NCBI GenBank assembly: GCA_020634885.1
Contig: JACKAW010000001.1
Location: 434,001-498,000 of the forward strand
Direction: 5' to 3'
From: Anaerolineales bacterium
GTDB taxonomy: Bacteria; Chloroflexota; Anaerolineae; Anaerolineales; Villigracilaceae
Length of the DNA: 64,000 nt
The notes beneath the pieces were generated by a model. That model saw only the letters and a list, made by a program, of their open reading frames with translations. It made no database searches and was not told where the DNA came from. Of the stretch, positions 33,451 to 41,101 are shown in pieces; the first letter of the stretch is position 1, and every line of letters starts with the position of its first letter. Both the position numbers and the translations under genes were made by a program.

Positions 33451-34197
33451 TTACCTTATGATCGAATTGAAAAAAGCCACTGTCCCAGCGGCGACCTGCG
33501 CCCACTGCTCTTCAGCAGAGATGGAAGCATCATTATCCCCTGCCTGTTTTCCGTACGACCCAAACTGGGCATGATTGCCGCCTTCAATCACCACATACTG
33601 GGTGTTTTCAGGCATTAATTCTTTTTTAGAATTTTGGTTCTCTTCCGTGGCAAGTCCATCCAGCGTACCGTAGATCGAAACAACCGGCATATTCTGTTTC
33701 TTCAGAGAATCATCCGCTGGATACGATGCCCAAAAGACCACCCCCCTAATTTCGGAATGACTCGCCGCATACGATGCCGCCGCCACCCCGCCCAGTGAAT
33801 GCCCTCCCACGAACCAATTTGTGATCTCTGGGTATACCGCCTCCACACGTGCGGCTGCGTTCACATCAAAGAATGCAAGATTGAGTGGAGCAGGCACCAC
33901 CACCACAAAATATCCCTGTTCCGCAATTAATTTTAAAACAGGGGCATAGGCACGGTAATCCACCTTGCCGCCAGGGTAAAAGATAAACCCCGTATCAGGG
34001 TGTAAATTATCCGCCGGATAAAATGCCACCCAACCGTTTTCAGCCTTAGCGTCCACCTGCGAATCCGAATTCAATGCCTGCAATGCCGTATCAGTGGGCT
34101 GCGATGCGTCACTTGCCCATACAACAAAAACTGACACAAGTAATAGTACAGCAACGATCAGAATCGTCACCAAAAGCTTCCAGTTTATTTTCTTCAT
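33451..34197 (-). CDS. Alpha/beta hydrolase (dienelactone-hydrolase-like), membrane-anchored
   Basis: A 248-residue protein with an N-terminal span (about residues 7-27). The region Y-P-G-G-K-V-D precedes the nucleophile elbow G-G-H-S-L-G-G-V-A-A. A conserved G-T-L-D-G-L (Asp) and G-G-N-H-A-Q-F (His) complete a triad. The pattern matches DUF/PF12695-type hydrolases. It follows udgB by two bases, so it is in the same operon. The substrate is unknown. Confidence 0.86.
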   Translation of the reverse strand: MKKINWKLLVTILIVAVLLLVSVFVVWASDASQPTDTALQALNSDSQVDAKAENGWVAFYPADNLHPDTGFIFYPGGKVDYRAYAPVLKLIAEQGYFVVVVPAPLNLAFFDVNAAARVEAVYPEITNWFVGGHSLGGVAAASYAASHSEIRGVVFWASYPADDSLKKQNMPVVSIYGTLDGLATEENQNSKKELMPENTQYVVIEGGNHAQFGSYGKQAGDNDASISAEEQWAQVAAGTVAFFNSIIR

Positions 34198-34199
34198 TC

Positions 34200-34862
34200 T
34201 TATTTCCTATTATTAAGTTCTTTTGCTTTTTCCCAAATGGCATCGAACATAGCCGGGGTTAATTTTTTTGTGGATGTATTTTGCTGGCTGGGGTGATACG
34301 AGCAAAGCAGCCACTGCCCCGATTCCAGTTTGTACACCGCACCGTGGGCAAAGGTCAGCCCGCGCTGCGCAAATATTTTGAGGATTCGGTCAAAGGCAAT
34401 CTTACCCAGACACACGATCACCTTTGGTTGGAGAATTTCCAATTCGCACACAAGAAACGGCTGACAATTGTTCAACTCTTCAGTAGATGGTTTATTATCT
34501 GGCGGGGCGCAACGACCCGAGGCGGTGATATACATATCTTTGAGAATCAGCCCATCGCCTCGAGACTCAGAATTGGGTTGATTCGCAAACCCAGCCCTAT
34601 ACAACGCCGGGAATAAAAAATTCCCCGAGGCATCCCCCGTAAATTGCCTGCCTGTACGGTTGGACCCATGCGCCCCCGGAGCAAGCCCCACCACCATCAC
34701 CCGCGCCTTGGCGTCACCAAACCCCGGCACCGGCTTACCCCAATATTCTTCACCAAGGTACGCCTTGCGCTTGACACGCGCCACTTCCTCGCGCCAGTCC
34801 ACCAGGCGCGGACATTTTCGGCAAGAAACGATCGTTTCAGTAAGAGTTTCTAATTCAGACAT
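34200..34862 (-). CDS. udgB: Type-5 uracil-DNA glycosylase
   Basis: A 220-residue protein. Motif A G-L-A-P-G-A-H-G-S-N-R-T-G-R-Q-F-T-G-D and motif B Y-H-P-S-Q-Q-N-T are those of UDG family 5 (UdgB), which lacks the polar catalytic residue of families 1 and 4. N-terminal cysteines (C-R-K-C-P-R-L) and C-terminal ones fit the [4Fe-4S] cluster of this group. It removes uracil and related lesions. It heads a five-gene minus-strand operon. A TATAGA box (34871-34876) ends eight bases before the ATG, with no clear ribosome-binding site, so the mRNA may be leaderless. Confidence 0.92.
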   Translation of the reverse strand: MSELETLTETIVSCRKCPRLVDWREEVARVKRKAYLGEEYWGKPVPGFGDAKARVMVVGLAPGAHGSNRTGRQFTGDASGNFLFPALYRAGFANQPNSESRGDGLILKDMYITASGRCAPPDNKPSTEELNNCQPFLVCELEILQPKVIVCLGKIAFDRILKIFAQRGLTFAHGAVYKLESGQWLLCSYHPSQQNTSTKKLTPAMFDAIWEKAKELNNRK

Positions 34863-34929
34863 GGCACAATTCTATACCGGAATTTGTAACTTTTTATGAA
34901 AAACTGCATATAGTTAGATAGAGTTATCC

Positions 34930-35409
34930 ATGCTGAGCTTCGAAGATTTGTACATTTCCTACTCGCCCGAAGTCTACCGGTTTTCCGTATGGCTTTCTGG
35001 AAACAAGGCAGACGCCGAAGATATTACCGCAGAGACCTTCACTCGCGCATGGGTAAACCTTGCCCAAATTCGGACAGAAACCCTTAAAGCCTATTTATTC
35101 ACCATAGCCCGAAACATCTTCCTCGAATCAAAAAGAAAGCGCCATGAACACGAGGACTTGCCCGAGACATTCCCAGATACCAAAACAAACCCCGAGAAAA
35201 TAGTTGAACTCCAAAGCGAATTGGATCAAATTAGAGGAACGCTATTATCCCTGCCAGAAGCGGATCGCTCAGCATTCGTAATGCGTGTACAACACGACCT
35301 CCCATACGAAGAGATCGCCCGTGTTTTGAATATCTCTGAGACCGCTGCAAAGGTCAAAGTTCACCGGGCACGAAAGTTTATTTTTGCAAACCATTCAAAA
35401 AAGGATTGA
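34930..35409 (+). CDS. ECF-type RNA polymerase sigma factor
   Basis: A compact 159-residue sigma factor. Region 2 (about residues 5-70) has D-A-E-D-I-T-A-E-T-F-T-R-A-W and A-Y-L-F-T-I-A-R-N. Region 4 (about 105-155) has L-P-E-A-D-R-S-A-F-V-M-R ... Y-E-E-I-A-R-V-L-N-I-S-E-T-A-A-K-V-K-V-H-R-A-R. It is followed two bases later by a small membrane protein that is the likely anti-sigma factor. Confidence 0.93.
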   Translation: MLSFEDLYISYSPEVYRFSVWLSGNKADAEDITAETFTRAWVNLAQIRTETLKAYLFTIARNIFLESKRKRHEHEDLPETFPDTKTNPEKIVELQSELDQIRGTLLSLPEADRSAFVMRVQHDLPYEEIARVLNISETAAKVKVHRARKFIFANHSKKD

Positions 35410-35411
35410 TC

Positions 35412-35738
35412 ATGACAGACCTAAATCGAAACATCGTAATGGACTTATTACCCCTGTACATTTCCGGCGAAGCCAGCCCGGAAACCGCCGAGGCAATCAA
35501 AAAATATCTCGAAACTGATACAGAATTGGCTGAGATCGCCAAGGAGATGACAAAGACAAATTCGCTCGGGAAAGTTCCCCCGCCATTCAAACGAGAAGAT
35601 GCATTGACAACTTACAACGAAGCAAAAAAATGGATGACAATTCGCTCAGTGGGCATTGCGATCGTAATTGGGACGGTGTTCATGTGCCTGTTTACAAGTA
35701 TCGCTTTCAGCACAGTGGTCGACTCGTTAACTAAATAA
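35412..35738 (+). CDS. Putative membrane anti-sigma factor without zinc ligands
   Basis: A 108-residue protein from the ATG at 35412. The N-terminal helix (V-M-D-L-L-P-L-Y-I-S-G-E-A-S-P-E-T) matches the start of zf-HC2-type anti-sigma proteins, but the H-x3-C-x2-C ligands are replaced (Y-L-E-T-D-T-E-L). A C-terminal span lies at about residues 78-100. Position directly after the sigma gene and shared N-terminal pattern support an anti-sigma role. Confidence 0.65.
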   Translation: MTDLNRNIVMDLLPLYISGEASPETAEAIKKYLETDTELAEIAKEMTKTNSLGKVPPPFKREDALTTYNEAKKWMTIRSVGIAIVIGTVFMCLFTSIAFSTVVDSLTK

Positions 35739-35752
35739 GACGCAAGAAAAAA

Positions 35753-35788
35753 ACCGTAGAGACGCGGGTTTCTCCGTGCCTCTACGGT
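35753..35788. repeat. Imperfect palindrome (ACCGTAGAG...CTCTACGGT)
   Basis: A nine-base perfect outer stem (35753-35761 with 35780-35788) is extended by an inner stem with one G-U pair and one unpaired base pair. It lies between the convergent anti-sigma gene and queA. It may act as a terminator (A-run before it) and resembles GTAGAGACGCG-type dispersed palindromes. Confidence 0.55.
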
Positions 35789-35808
35789 CAAATTGGCAAG
35801 TCAATCAT

Positions 35809-36840
35809 TTACAAGATCAACATTGCATCGCCGAACGAGTAAAACCTATAGCCCTCATGAATGGCAAGGTTATAGGTTTCCAACATCTTCTCACGTCCGG
35901 CAAAAGCGCTCACAAGCATCAATAAAGTTGATTTTGGTAAATGAAAGTTCGTTATCATCGCATCCACAACCTTGAATTGATACCCAGGGAGAATATAAAG
36001 CGTGGTTGCACCAGCAAAAGCATTAAGCTCGAATCCACGGTCTGTAATTTGTGAAGTATAAAAAGCCGCACTTTCCAACGTGCGCACACTGGTAGTGCCC
36101 ACTGCAATCACACGTCCGCCATTTCGTTTGGTTTCATTGATGAGATCAGCCGTTGCCTGCGGCACTTGGCACCACTCACTGTGAATCTTATGTTCCTCGG
36201 GGTCATCTTCATTCACTGGCGCAAACGTATCCAAACCGACATGCAGGGTCACATACGCAACCCGCACCCCCATTGTCTGCACTTCATCCAACAAGTTTGG
36301 CGTAAAATGCAGCCCCGCTGTTGGCGCGGCGGCAGACCCGGGTTCTTTTGAAAAGACGGTTTGATAACGTTCCGGGTCGCTCAATTTTTCGTGGATGTAG
36401 GGCGGCAGCGGCATATTACCCACTTGAGAAAAATACGGCTCAATCGGGACCTCAAAGCGGATCAGCCGCTCCGAGCCTTCGAGCAGTTCGATAATTTCTG
36501 CGCTTGGACCATTCTCCACTTGCACTCTTTTGCCTACACGCAAACCCTTTCCGCCGACAAGAGCTTCCCATGTCAGATCATCGCGTTTGCGCAGGAGTAA
36601 TAATTCCACTTTGCCGCCAGTCTCTTTGCGGGCAAAAATGCGGGCGGGTATTACGCGAGTCTGGTTGAGGACGAGGAGATCGTTTGGGCGTAGGAACAAG
36701 CCCAAATCACGAAAGATGCGGTGTTCTACATCCCCAGTATCACGATGTAAAACAAGCAAACGGGATGAGTCACGCGGTTCGGCAGGCGTTTGTCCTATGG
36801 ACGTTTCGGGCAGGTTGTAATCAAAATCGGAAGTTTGCAT
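35809..36840 (-). CDS. queA: S-adenosylmethionine:tRNA ribosyltransferase-isomerase
   Basis: A 343-residue protein from the ATG at 36840, where the family-typical start M-x-T-S-D-F-D-Y-x-L-P occurs; a longer start at 36891 is also open. It makes epoxyqueuosine from preQ1-tRNA using the ribose of SAM. Conserved segments include R-D-S-S-R-L-L-V-L, L-L-V-L-N-Q-T-R-V-I-P-A-R, A-A-P-T-A-G-L-H-F-T and V-G-T-T-S-V-R-T-L-E. tgt, the partner enzyme, lies at about 52-53 kb rather than adjacent. It is divergent from the MBL/beta-CASP gene. Confidence 0.95.
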   Translation of the reverse strand: MQTSDFDYNLPETSIGQTPAEPRDSSRLLVLHRDTGDVEHRIFRDLGLFLRPNDLLVLNQTRVIPARIFARKETGGKVELLLLRKRDDLTWEALVGGKGLRVGKRVQVENGPSAEIIELLEGSERLIRFEVPIEPYFSQVGNMPLPPYIHEKLSDPERYQTVFSKEPGSAAAPTAGLHFTPNLLDEVQTMGVRVAYVTLHVGLDTFAPVNEDDPEEHKIHSEWCQVPQATADLINETKRNGGRVIAVGTTSVRTLESAAFYTSQITDRGFELNAFAGATTLYILPGYQFKVVDAMITNFHLPKSTLLMLVSAFAGREKMLETYNLAIHEGYRFYSFGDAMLIL

Positions 36841-36901
36841 TTGAGTATCGAAAGGATTAGAATCAAAGTAGGCAGGACGATACCGTTTCAAGGAGGCAGA
36901 T

Positions 36902-38296
36902 ATGAAACTCAGTTTTCACGGAGCAGCTCAAACTGTAACAGGTTCAATGCATTTGCTTGAATTGAACGGCTCAAAGGTATTGCTGGATTGTGGATTGTAT
37001 CAGGGGCGGCGCAAGGAATCAATCGAAAAGAATCGAAACTTTCAGTTTGACCCAAAAACCATTGACGCGGTCATTCTTTCTCACGCACATATCGATCATT
37101 CGGGGAATTTGCCTAATTTGGTAAAGCAGGGTTTTTCGGGGTTGATCTATTGCACGCCCGCCACCGAAGAATTGACCGATGTAATGGTGCGCGACTCGGG
37201 GCACGTGCAGGAAAAGCAGGCAGAGAGCGCCAGCTATCACAACATGAAGCGAGGTGAACCGCCTGTAGACCCGTTATACACCGAAGAGGATGCAAAAGCC
37301 GTAGCTCCTTTGCTGCAGCCCATAGCTTACGGGCAGGAATTTGAGCCTGCAAAGGGAATCAAAGCAGTGTTTCATGATGCGGGGCATATTCTTGGGTCGG
37401 CTTCAGTTTCGCTCAAATTAAACGAACAGGGAAACAAAAAGCATTTGTGGTTTTCAGGCGATATCGGCAGGCGCAATATGCCGATCTTGCGCGACCCTGT
37501 TTTACCAGACGATGACGTAGATATTTTGATCATGGAATCGACCTATGGCGATAAGCCGCACCGCGACCCCGAAGAAGCGTATTTGGAAATGCAGGGGGTG
37601 ATACGAAAAACGCTAAACGGCGGCGGCAAGGTTATCATTCCATCCTTTGCGGTGGGACGAACCCAGGAATTGGTCTACAACTTGAGCCGCATGTATGATG
37701 AAAATGAATTGCCCAAAGTACCGGTGTATGTGGATAGCCCTCTGGCGGTAAATGCTTCGGATATTTTCCGCAGGCACCCGGAATGCTATGACCGTGAGAT
37801 GAAAGAACTTATTCAGAAGGGACATCCGGCGTTGGAGTTCAATCACCTGACTTATGTAAAAACATTGGATGAATCCAAGGCGCTTAACATGCGCGATGAC
37901 CCGATGATCATTATTTCGGCTTCAGGCATGGCAGAAGCCGGGCGGGTGGTGTATCACATCCGTTGGGCGTTGGAGAACAAGAAGAATACGATCATGATCG
38001 TCTCGTGGCAGGCGCCGGATACCCTCGGCAGGCGCATTGCAGACCGCGAGAAGCAGATTAAGATATTTGGAGATACGTATAACCGCCGAGCCGAGGTTGC
38101 CACCATTGGTGGTTTGTCTGCTCATGCCGGGCAGAATTTATTGGTGGAATATGGTTTGCGGGTTAAGAAATCTGCGGAACATGTCTTTATTGTTCATGGA
38201 GAAGAAAAAGGGGCTTTGCCGTTGATGGGGAAGTTCAAAGAATACGGGATGCATAATGTCCACTTTCCTGCCATGTATTCGAGTGTGGAGTTGTAA
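36902..38296 (+). CDS. MBL-fold/beta-CASP ribonuclease (RNA exonuclease-like)
   Basis: A 464-residue protein. MBL motifs: motif 2 S-H-A-H-I-D-H-S-G, a downstream H in H-D-A-G-H-I-L-G-S and D in F-S-G-D-I-G-R-R. beta-CASP motifs: E-S-T-Y-G (motif A), P-S-F-A-V-G-R-T-Q-E and V-D-S-P-L, S-A-S-G-M-A-E-A-G-R and the C-terminal S-A-H-A-G-Q. These resemble bacterial CPSF-like and YsH/RNase-type exonucleases. AAGGAGG lies five bases before the ATG. It acts on RNA in the cytosol; exact substrate unknown. Confidence 0.93.
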   Translation: MKLSFHGAAQTVTGSMHLLELNGSKVLLDCGLYQGRRKESIEKNRNFQFDPKTIDAVILSHAHIDHSGNLPNLVKQGFSGLIYCTPATEELTDVMVRDSGHVQEKQAESASYHNMKRGEPPVDPLYTEEDAKAVAPLLQPIAYGQEFEPAKGIKAVFHDAGHILGSASVSLKLNEQGNKKHLWFSGDIGRRNMPILRDPVLPDDDVDILIMESTYGDKPHRDPEEAYLEMQGVIRKTLNGGGKVIIPSFAVGRTQELVYNLSRMYDENELPKVPVYVDSPLAVNASDIFRRHPECYDREMKELIQKGHPALEFNHLTYVKTLDESKALNMRDDPMIIISASGMAEAGRVVYHIRWALENKKNTIMIVSWQAPDTLGRRIADREKQIKIFGDTYNRRAEVATIGGLSAHAGQNLLVEYGLRVKKSAEHVFIVHGEEKGALPLMGKFKEYGMHNVHFPAMYSSVEL

Positions 38297-38298
38297 AT

Positions 38299-38526
38299 CT
38301 ATTTGTTGAGAAGTTTTGAAATCAGGTTCAAAACAATGGTAAGCAGTATCGAAATTAAAATCGAGCTTGTGATCGGAAAGTAGAACAGGCTCTTTTCGCC
38401 TTCAATGCGAATATCGCCCGGCAGTCTGCCGAGCGGGATCCCGAAACGCGAGGCAAGGTACACCCCTCCCCCAATTAGGAAGAGGATGATGCCGCCAAAC
38501 ATAAGATAACGAGCGAGTGTTTCCAT
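38299..38526 (-). CDS. DUF2905 small membrane protein
   Basis: A 75-residue protein with two spans (about residues 6-26 and 51-72) and the intervening F-G-I-P-L-G-R-L-P-G-D-I-R-I-E-G motif that defines DUF2905. Its function is unknown; the family commonly sits beside ruv genes, and here it follows ruvB by 27 bases on the same strand. Its end is two bases from the end of the convergent nuclease gene. Confidence 0.9.
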   Translation of the reverse strand: METLARYLMFGGIILFLIGGGVYLASRFGIPLGRLPGDIRIEGEKSLFYFPITSSILISILLTIVLNLISKLLNK

Positions 38527-38553
38527 AAACGTATTCAGTGAACGGGCTGCTGC

Positions 38554-39576
38554 CTACAACAACCTTGGCTGACCTTCTTCTGTGTATTCATAGCCCAAAT
38601 GCTCATATGCAGATTTGGTCGCAACCCGCCCTTGAGAGGTTCTGTCGAGAAAACCCAGTTGCAAAAGGTACGGCTCCACCACATCCATGATCGTATCCTG
38701 TTCCTCGCTGATGGATGCGGCGATGGTATTCAAGCCAACCGGTCCACCGTTGTATTTTTCGATGATGGTTTTGAGGACGCGGCGATCTACATCGTCCAAG
38801 CCGAGGGGGTCTACTTGCAATAAGTCCAACGCTTCTCTGGCTACATTTTGGGTGATGGCGCCATCTGCGCGGACTTGGGCGAAATCTCGCACACGGCGGA
38901 GTAAGCGGAGTGCAATGCGCGGCGTTCCACGGGCGCGCCTCGCTACTTCGGTGATGCCGGGATCATCCGCTTGAACTTTGAGCAGCCCGGCAGCCCGACT
39001 GACGATCTGCTTCATGGCTTCAAGGTCGTAGTAGTCCAAACGGTACACAGCGCCAAATCTTGCCCGCAACGGAGCGGTGACGAGGGCAAGCCGGGTCGTA
39101 GCTCCCACTACCGTAAACCGAGGCAGTTTCAGGCGTATGGAACGAGCCGAGGGTCCTTTTCCAATGACGATATCCAGCGCGAAATCTTCCATAGCCGGGT
39201 AAAGGACTTCCTCCACAGCCCGCCCCAAGCGATGAACTTCGTCAATGAAAAGAATATCGCCTGCACGCAGGTTTGTGAGAATGGCGGCAAGGTCACCGGC
39301 GCGTTCGATGGCGGGTCCTGCCGTCACTTTGACGTTGACGCCCATTTCGTTACCGAGCACATGTGCGAGCGTGGTCTTTCCTAAGCCGGGTGGCCCATAA
39401 AAAAGAACATGATCCAGCGCTTCATTACGCTGACGTGCAGCGGCGATCAGAATGGATAAATTCTCTTTTACCTGACTTTGTCCAATCAGATCATTAAGTT
39501 TTTGCGGACGCAGGGCATTATCTACGCGGTCATCGGGTTTGGATTCGGGGTCAAGAGGTCTTTGTGTTTTTGCCAT
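38554..39576 (-). CDS. ruvB: Holliday junction branch-migration ATPase RuvB
   Basis: A 340-residue protein from the ATG at 39576; an in-frame extension to 39660 would translate a terminator hairpin. Walker A is G-P-P-G-L-G-K-T-T (residues 61-69) and Walker B is L-F-I-D-E-V-H-R-L. Sensor and arginine-finger segments are G-A-T-T-R and [16 protein letters not shown]. The winged-helix C-domain ends E-H-L-G-Y. RuvB hexamers drive branch migration with RuvA. A TATAAT box (39583-39588) ends six bases before the ATG, and directly upstream are a terminator and three riboswitch-like aptamers. Confidence 0.97.
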   Translation of the reverse strand: MAKTQRPLDPESKPDDRVDNALRPQKLNDLIGQSQVKENLSILIAAARQRNEALDHVLFYGPPGLGKTTLAHVLGNEMGVNVKVTAGPAIERAGDLAAILTNLRAGDILFIDEVHRLGRAVEEVLYPAMEDFALDIVIGKGPSARSIRLKLPRFTVVGATTRLALVTAPLRARFGAVYRLDYYDLEAMKQIVSRAAGLLKVQADDPGITEVARRARGTPRIALRLLRRVRDFAQVRADGAITQNVAREALDLLQVDPLGLDDVDRRVLKTIIEKYNGGPVGLNTIAASISEEQDTIMDVVEPYLLQLGFLDRTSQGRVATKSAYEHLGYEYTEEGQPRLL

Positions 39577-39582
39577 AAGGCG

Positions 39583-39588
39583 ATTATA
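39583..39588 (-). promoter_or_regulatory. -10 box (TATAAT) of ruvB, leaderless-type
   Basis: A perfect TATAAT on the minus strand ends six bases before the ruvB ATG and follows the U-run of the upstream terminator by only a few bases. A transcript from here would begin at about the start codon. Confidence 0.5.
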
Positions 39589-39593
39589 CCCGC

Positions 39594-39629
39594 CAAAAAA
39601 ACAGGGACGACCATAAAGATCGTCCCTGT
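39594..39629 (-). terminator. Intrinsic terminator between the aptamer array and ruvB
   Basis: On the minus strand a perfect ten-base stem (ACAGGGACGA with TCGTCCCTGT, 39601-39610 and 39620-39629) is followed by seven Ts. It ends the aptamer-containing RNA about 20 bases before ruvB, so it could be the expression platform. Confidence 0.92.
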
Positions 39630-39645
39630 AAATAAGGTTTGCTCT

Positions 39646-39730
39646 TCGGCAGTCTGGCAATCATAACAACGAACCTAATCGTGTTTTAGACCCATGACTT
39701 TGCGTCGCCGGGTTTCCCCGGTTTTGCCTT
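39646..39730 (-). promoter_or_regulatory. Cyclic-di-GMP-I (GEMM) riboswitch-like aptamer, unit C
   Basis: On the minus strand: GGCAAAACC, a stem CCGGG-GAAA-CCCGG with a GNRA tetraloop, GACGCAAAGTC, GGGTCTAA, a variable second hairpin, then GATTGCCAGACTGCC. GGCA and TGCC close the outer helix. This is the order and wording of GEMM-I aptamers (GGCAAACC ... GACGCAAAGCC ... GGxCTAA ... AGCCxGGxTGCC). It is the best match of the three, 17 bases before the terminator stem. Confidence 0.85.
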
Positions 39731-39825
39731 TCGGCAGTCGGTCGGTCTTGACCAGCAAGAACATGCTTTCGTTGGTTTTAGACGCTCTGACTTTGCGCCG
39801 CCGTCTTTTGACGGTTTTGCTTTTA
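39731..39825 (-). promoter_or_regulatory. Cyclic-di-GMP-I (GEMM) riboswitch-like aptamer, unit B
   Basis: On the minus strand: AGCAAAACC, stem CCGTC-AAAA-GACGG, GGCGCAAAGTC, GCGTCTAAAACC, a variable hairpin (AGCA...TGCT) and the end GACCGACTGCC. Same order of elements as unit C, and it abuts it directly. The loop is AAAA rather than a perfect GNRA, so tetraloop docking may be weaker. Confidence 0.8.
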
Positions 39826-39912
39826 TCGGCAGCCCGTATGACCGTGACTCAGTTCAGCGTTAGGTCGGGGCTTTGCTTTACTGGGTTTTCCCAGTATCGC
39901 TCTTTATCGGAA
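39826..39912 (-). promoter_or_regulatory. Cyclic-di-GMP-I (GEMM) riboswitch-like aptamer, unit A
   Basis: On the minus strand: GAGCGATACTGG-GAAAA-CCAGT, AAAGCAAAGCCCCGACCTAA, a variable hairpin, then GGTCATACGGGCTGCC. The GCAAAGCC and CTAA boxes and GGGCTGCC end are conserved; the usual ACGC before AAAG is AAGC and the first stem is slightly longer. It is the most 5' unit and starts about where transcription should begin. Confidence 0.72.
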
Positions 39913-39920
39913 GCAATTTC

Positions 39921-39949
39921 ATTATTGCATTTTTTTACACAAATTTCAA
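39921..39949 (-). promoter_or_regulatory. Sigma-70-type promoter of the three-aptamer RNA
   Basis: On the minus strand TTGAAA (39944-39949), a 17-base spacer and AATAAT (39921-39926). The -35 begins immediately after the stop codon of the HlyD-type gene. Predicted initiation is near 39914, giving an RNA of about 320 bases ending at the terminator. Confidence 0.75.
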
Positions 39950-41077
39950 TCACTCACCTGTTCTAAAAATGGTTTCCACTGTCATGCCCCATTTCACACG
40001 CGGATCAGAGCCATCCACTCGAATGCGCACGGTATAGAGAATATCGCCGCCAGATTGAGTGTAAGCATTGCTGATCTCTGTAACAACGCCAGCCAATTCG
40101 AGGTCTGGCAGCGCATCAGGGCGAATGCTCACGGTCTGCCCGACACTGATATTCACCACTTCAAGCTCGGTCACGTCGGTGGTTTCCACGATCCATTCGC
40201 TAAAATCTGCAAGACTAACAGCGCGGGTATCCGTCCCTACCTGTTCGCCTTCCTTGATGCTGACATCTGCAACAATGCCGGAGAATGGCGCAACAATCAA
40301 GTAGTTAGAGAGGGTGTCTTGAGCAGCATCCACATTTGCTTTGGCAATGGCAAGCTGATCTGCGTTCGGTCCATCGAGGCTGATTTCATATTGATATTTC
40401 GCCTCAGCCTCAGCAGCAAGCGCGGAATCATAATCCGCCTTAACCTCATCACGAGTGCGGGTTTCCTGTTCAAGGTCACGAATTTTAGCGTTCAAAGATT
40501 CCTGTGCGGCTTCCAGATCATCCTCGGCGGTTTTACGCTTGGAATTGTCTTCGTTTAAATCCTTATACTTGTCAAACTCATCCTGGGCATCTTGCAGGTC
40601 ATCCTTCAAATCTTCGATCTCTGCCTCAATATCTTCAATACGATCATCGGCGGCGTTTGCATCAAAATCTTCCCACTTCTCCTCGGCGTCTGCGCGAACG
40701 ATCTGGGCATTCATATAAGCATTCCACAGGGTTGCCCGATCTCCACTTTCGTTACGGAGGAGGGTATCGTAGGTATTTTGGGCGATAAGAAGCTGCGCCT
40801 CAGCCGCGCCGGCATTTGAGAGCCGCGCCAGAACATCTCCCTCGCTGACGACATCTCCCGCTCGTACAGAGATCATCTCCACAATACCGCGCGCCTGAAA
40901 GGTAAGGTTTGTCGAATGAATGGGCTCAAGCCGCCCTTCAGCGATCACGTCACTTGAAGCAAATATTTCTTCAGCAGGCGTTTGTGTTGCTGCCGGTTCC
41001 TGTGTCGCGCCACATGCCGCAAGGATGAGTGAAGCAAGCATGGTCAATGATAAAAATTTCAATATGTTTTTCTGCAT
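39950..41077 (-). CDS. HlyD/MacA-type membrane fusion lipoprotein
   Basis: A 375-residue protein with a lipoprotein signal (lipobox L-A-A-C near residue 21). A barrel-sandwich (biotinyl-lipoyl-like) half with A-G-D-V-V-S-E-G-D-V-L-A-R-L is followed by a long coiled coil (about residues 110-250, rich in E-D-D-L-E-A-A-Q) and the second half with A-P-F-S-G-I-V-A-D-V-S-I-K-E-G-E-Q-V. A beta-barrel domain completes it. It links an inner-membrane ABC permease to the outside. It is the last gene of the seven-gene operon, after the FtsX-type permease. Confidence 0.92.
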   Translation of the reverse strand: MQKNILKFLSLTMLASLILAACGATQEPAATQTPAEEIFASSDVIAEGRLEPIHSTNLTFQARGIVEMISVRAGDVVSEGDVLARLSNAGAAEAQLLIAQNTYDTLLRNESGDRATLWNAYMNAQIVRADAEEKWEDFDANAADDRIEDIEAEIEDLKDDLQDAQDEFDKYKDLNEDNSKRKTAEDDLEAAQESLNAKIRDLEQETRTRDEVKADYDSALAAEAEAKYQYEISLDGPNADQLAIAKANVDAAQDTLSNYLIVAPFSGIVADVSIKEGEQVGTDTRAVSLADFSEWIVETTDVTELEVVNISVGQTVSIRPDALPDLELAGVVTEISNAYTQSGGDILYTVRIRVDGSDPRVKWGMTVETIFRTGE

Positions 41078-41101
41078 GGTAGCCTTCTTTTTATTTACGA
41101 T

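Noticed and set aside
39577..39660. Longer N-terminus of RuvB
   Set aside because: It translates the terminator hairpin and lacks similarity to RuvB.
39694..39966. Plus-strand 90-codon ORF across the aptamer region
   Set aside because: It is antisense to three structured RNA units, has low-complexity composition and overlaps the end of the HlyD-type gene.
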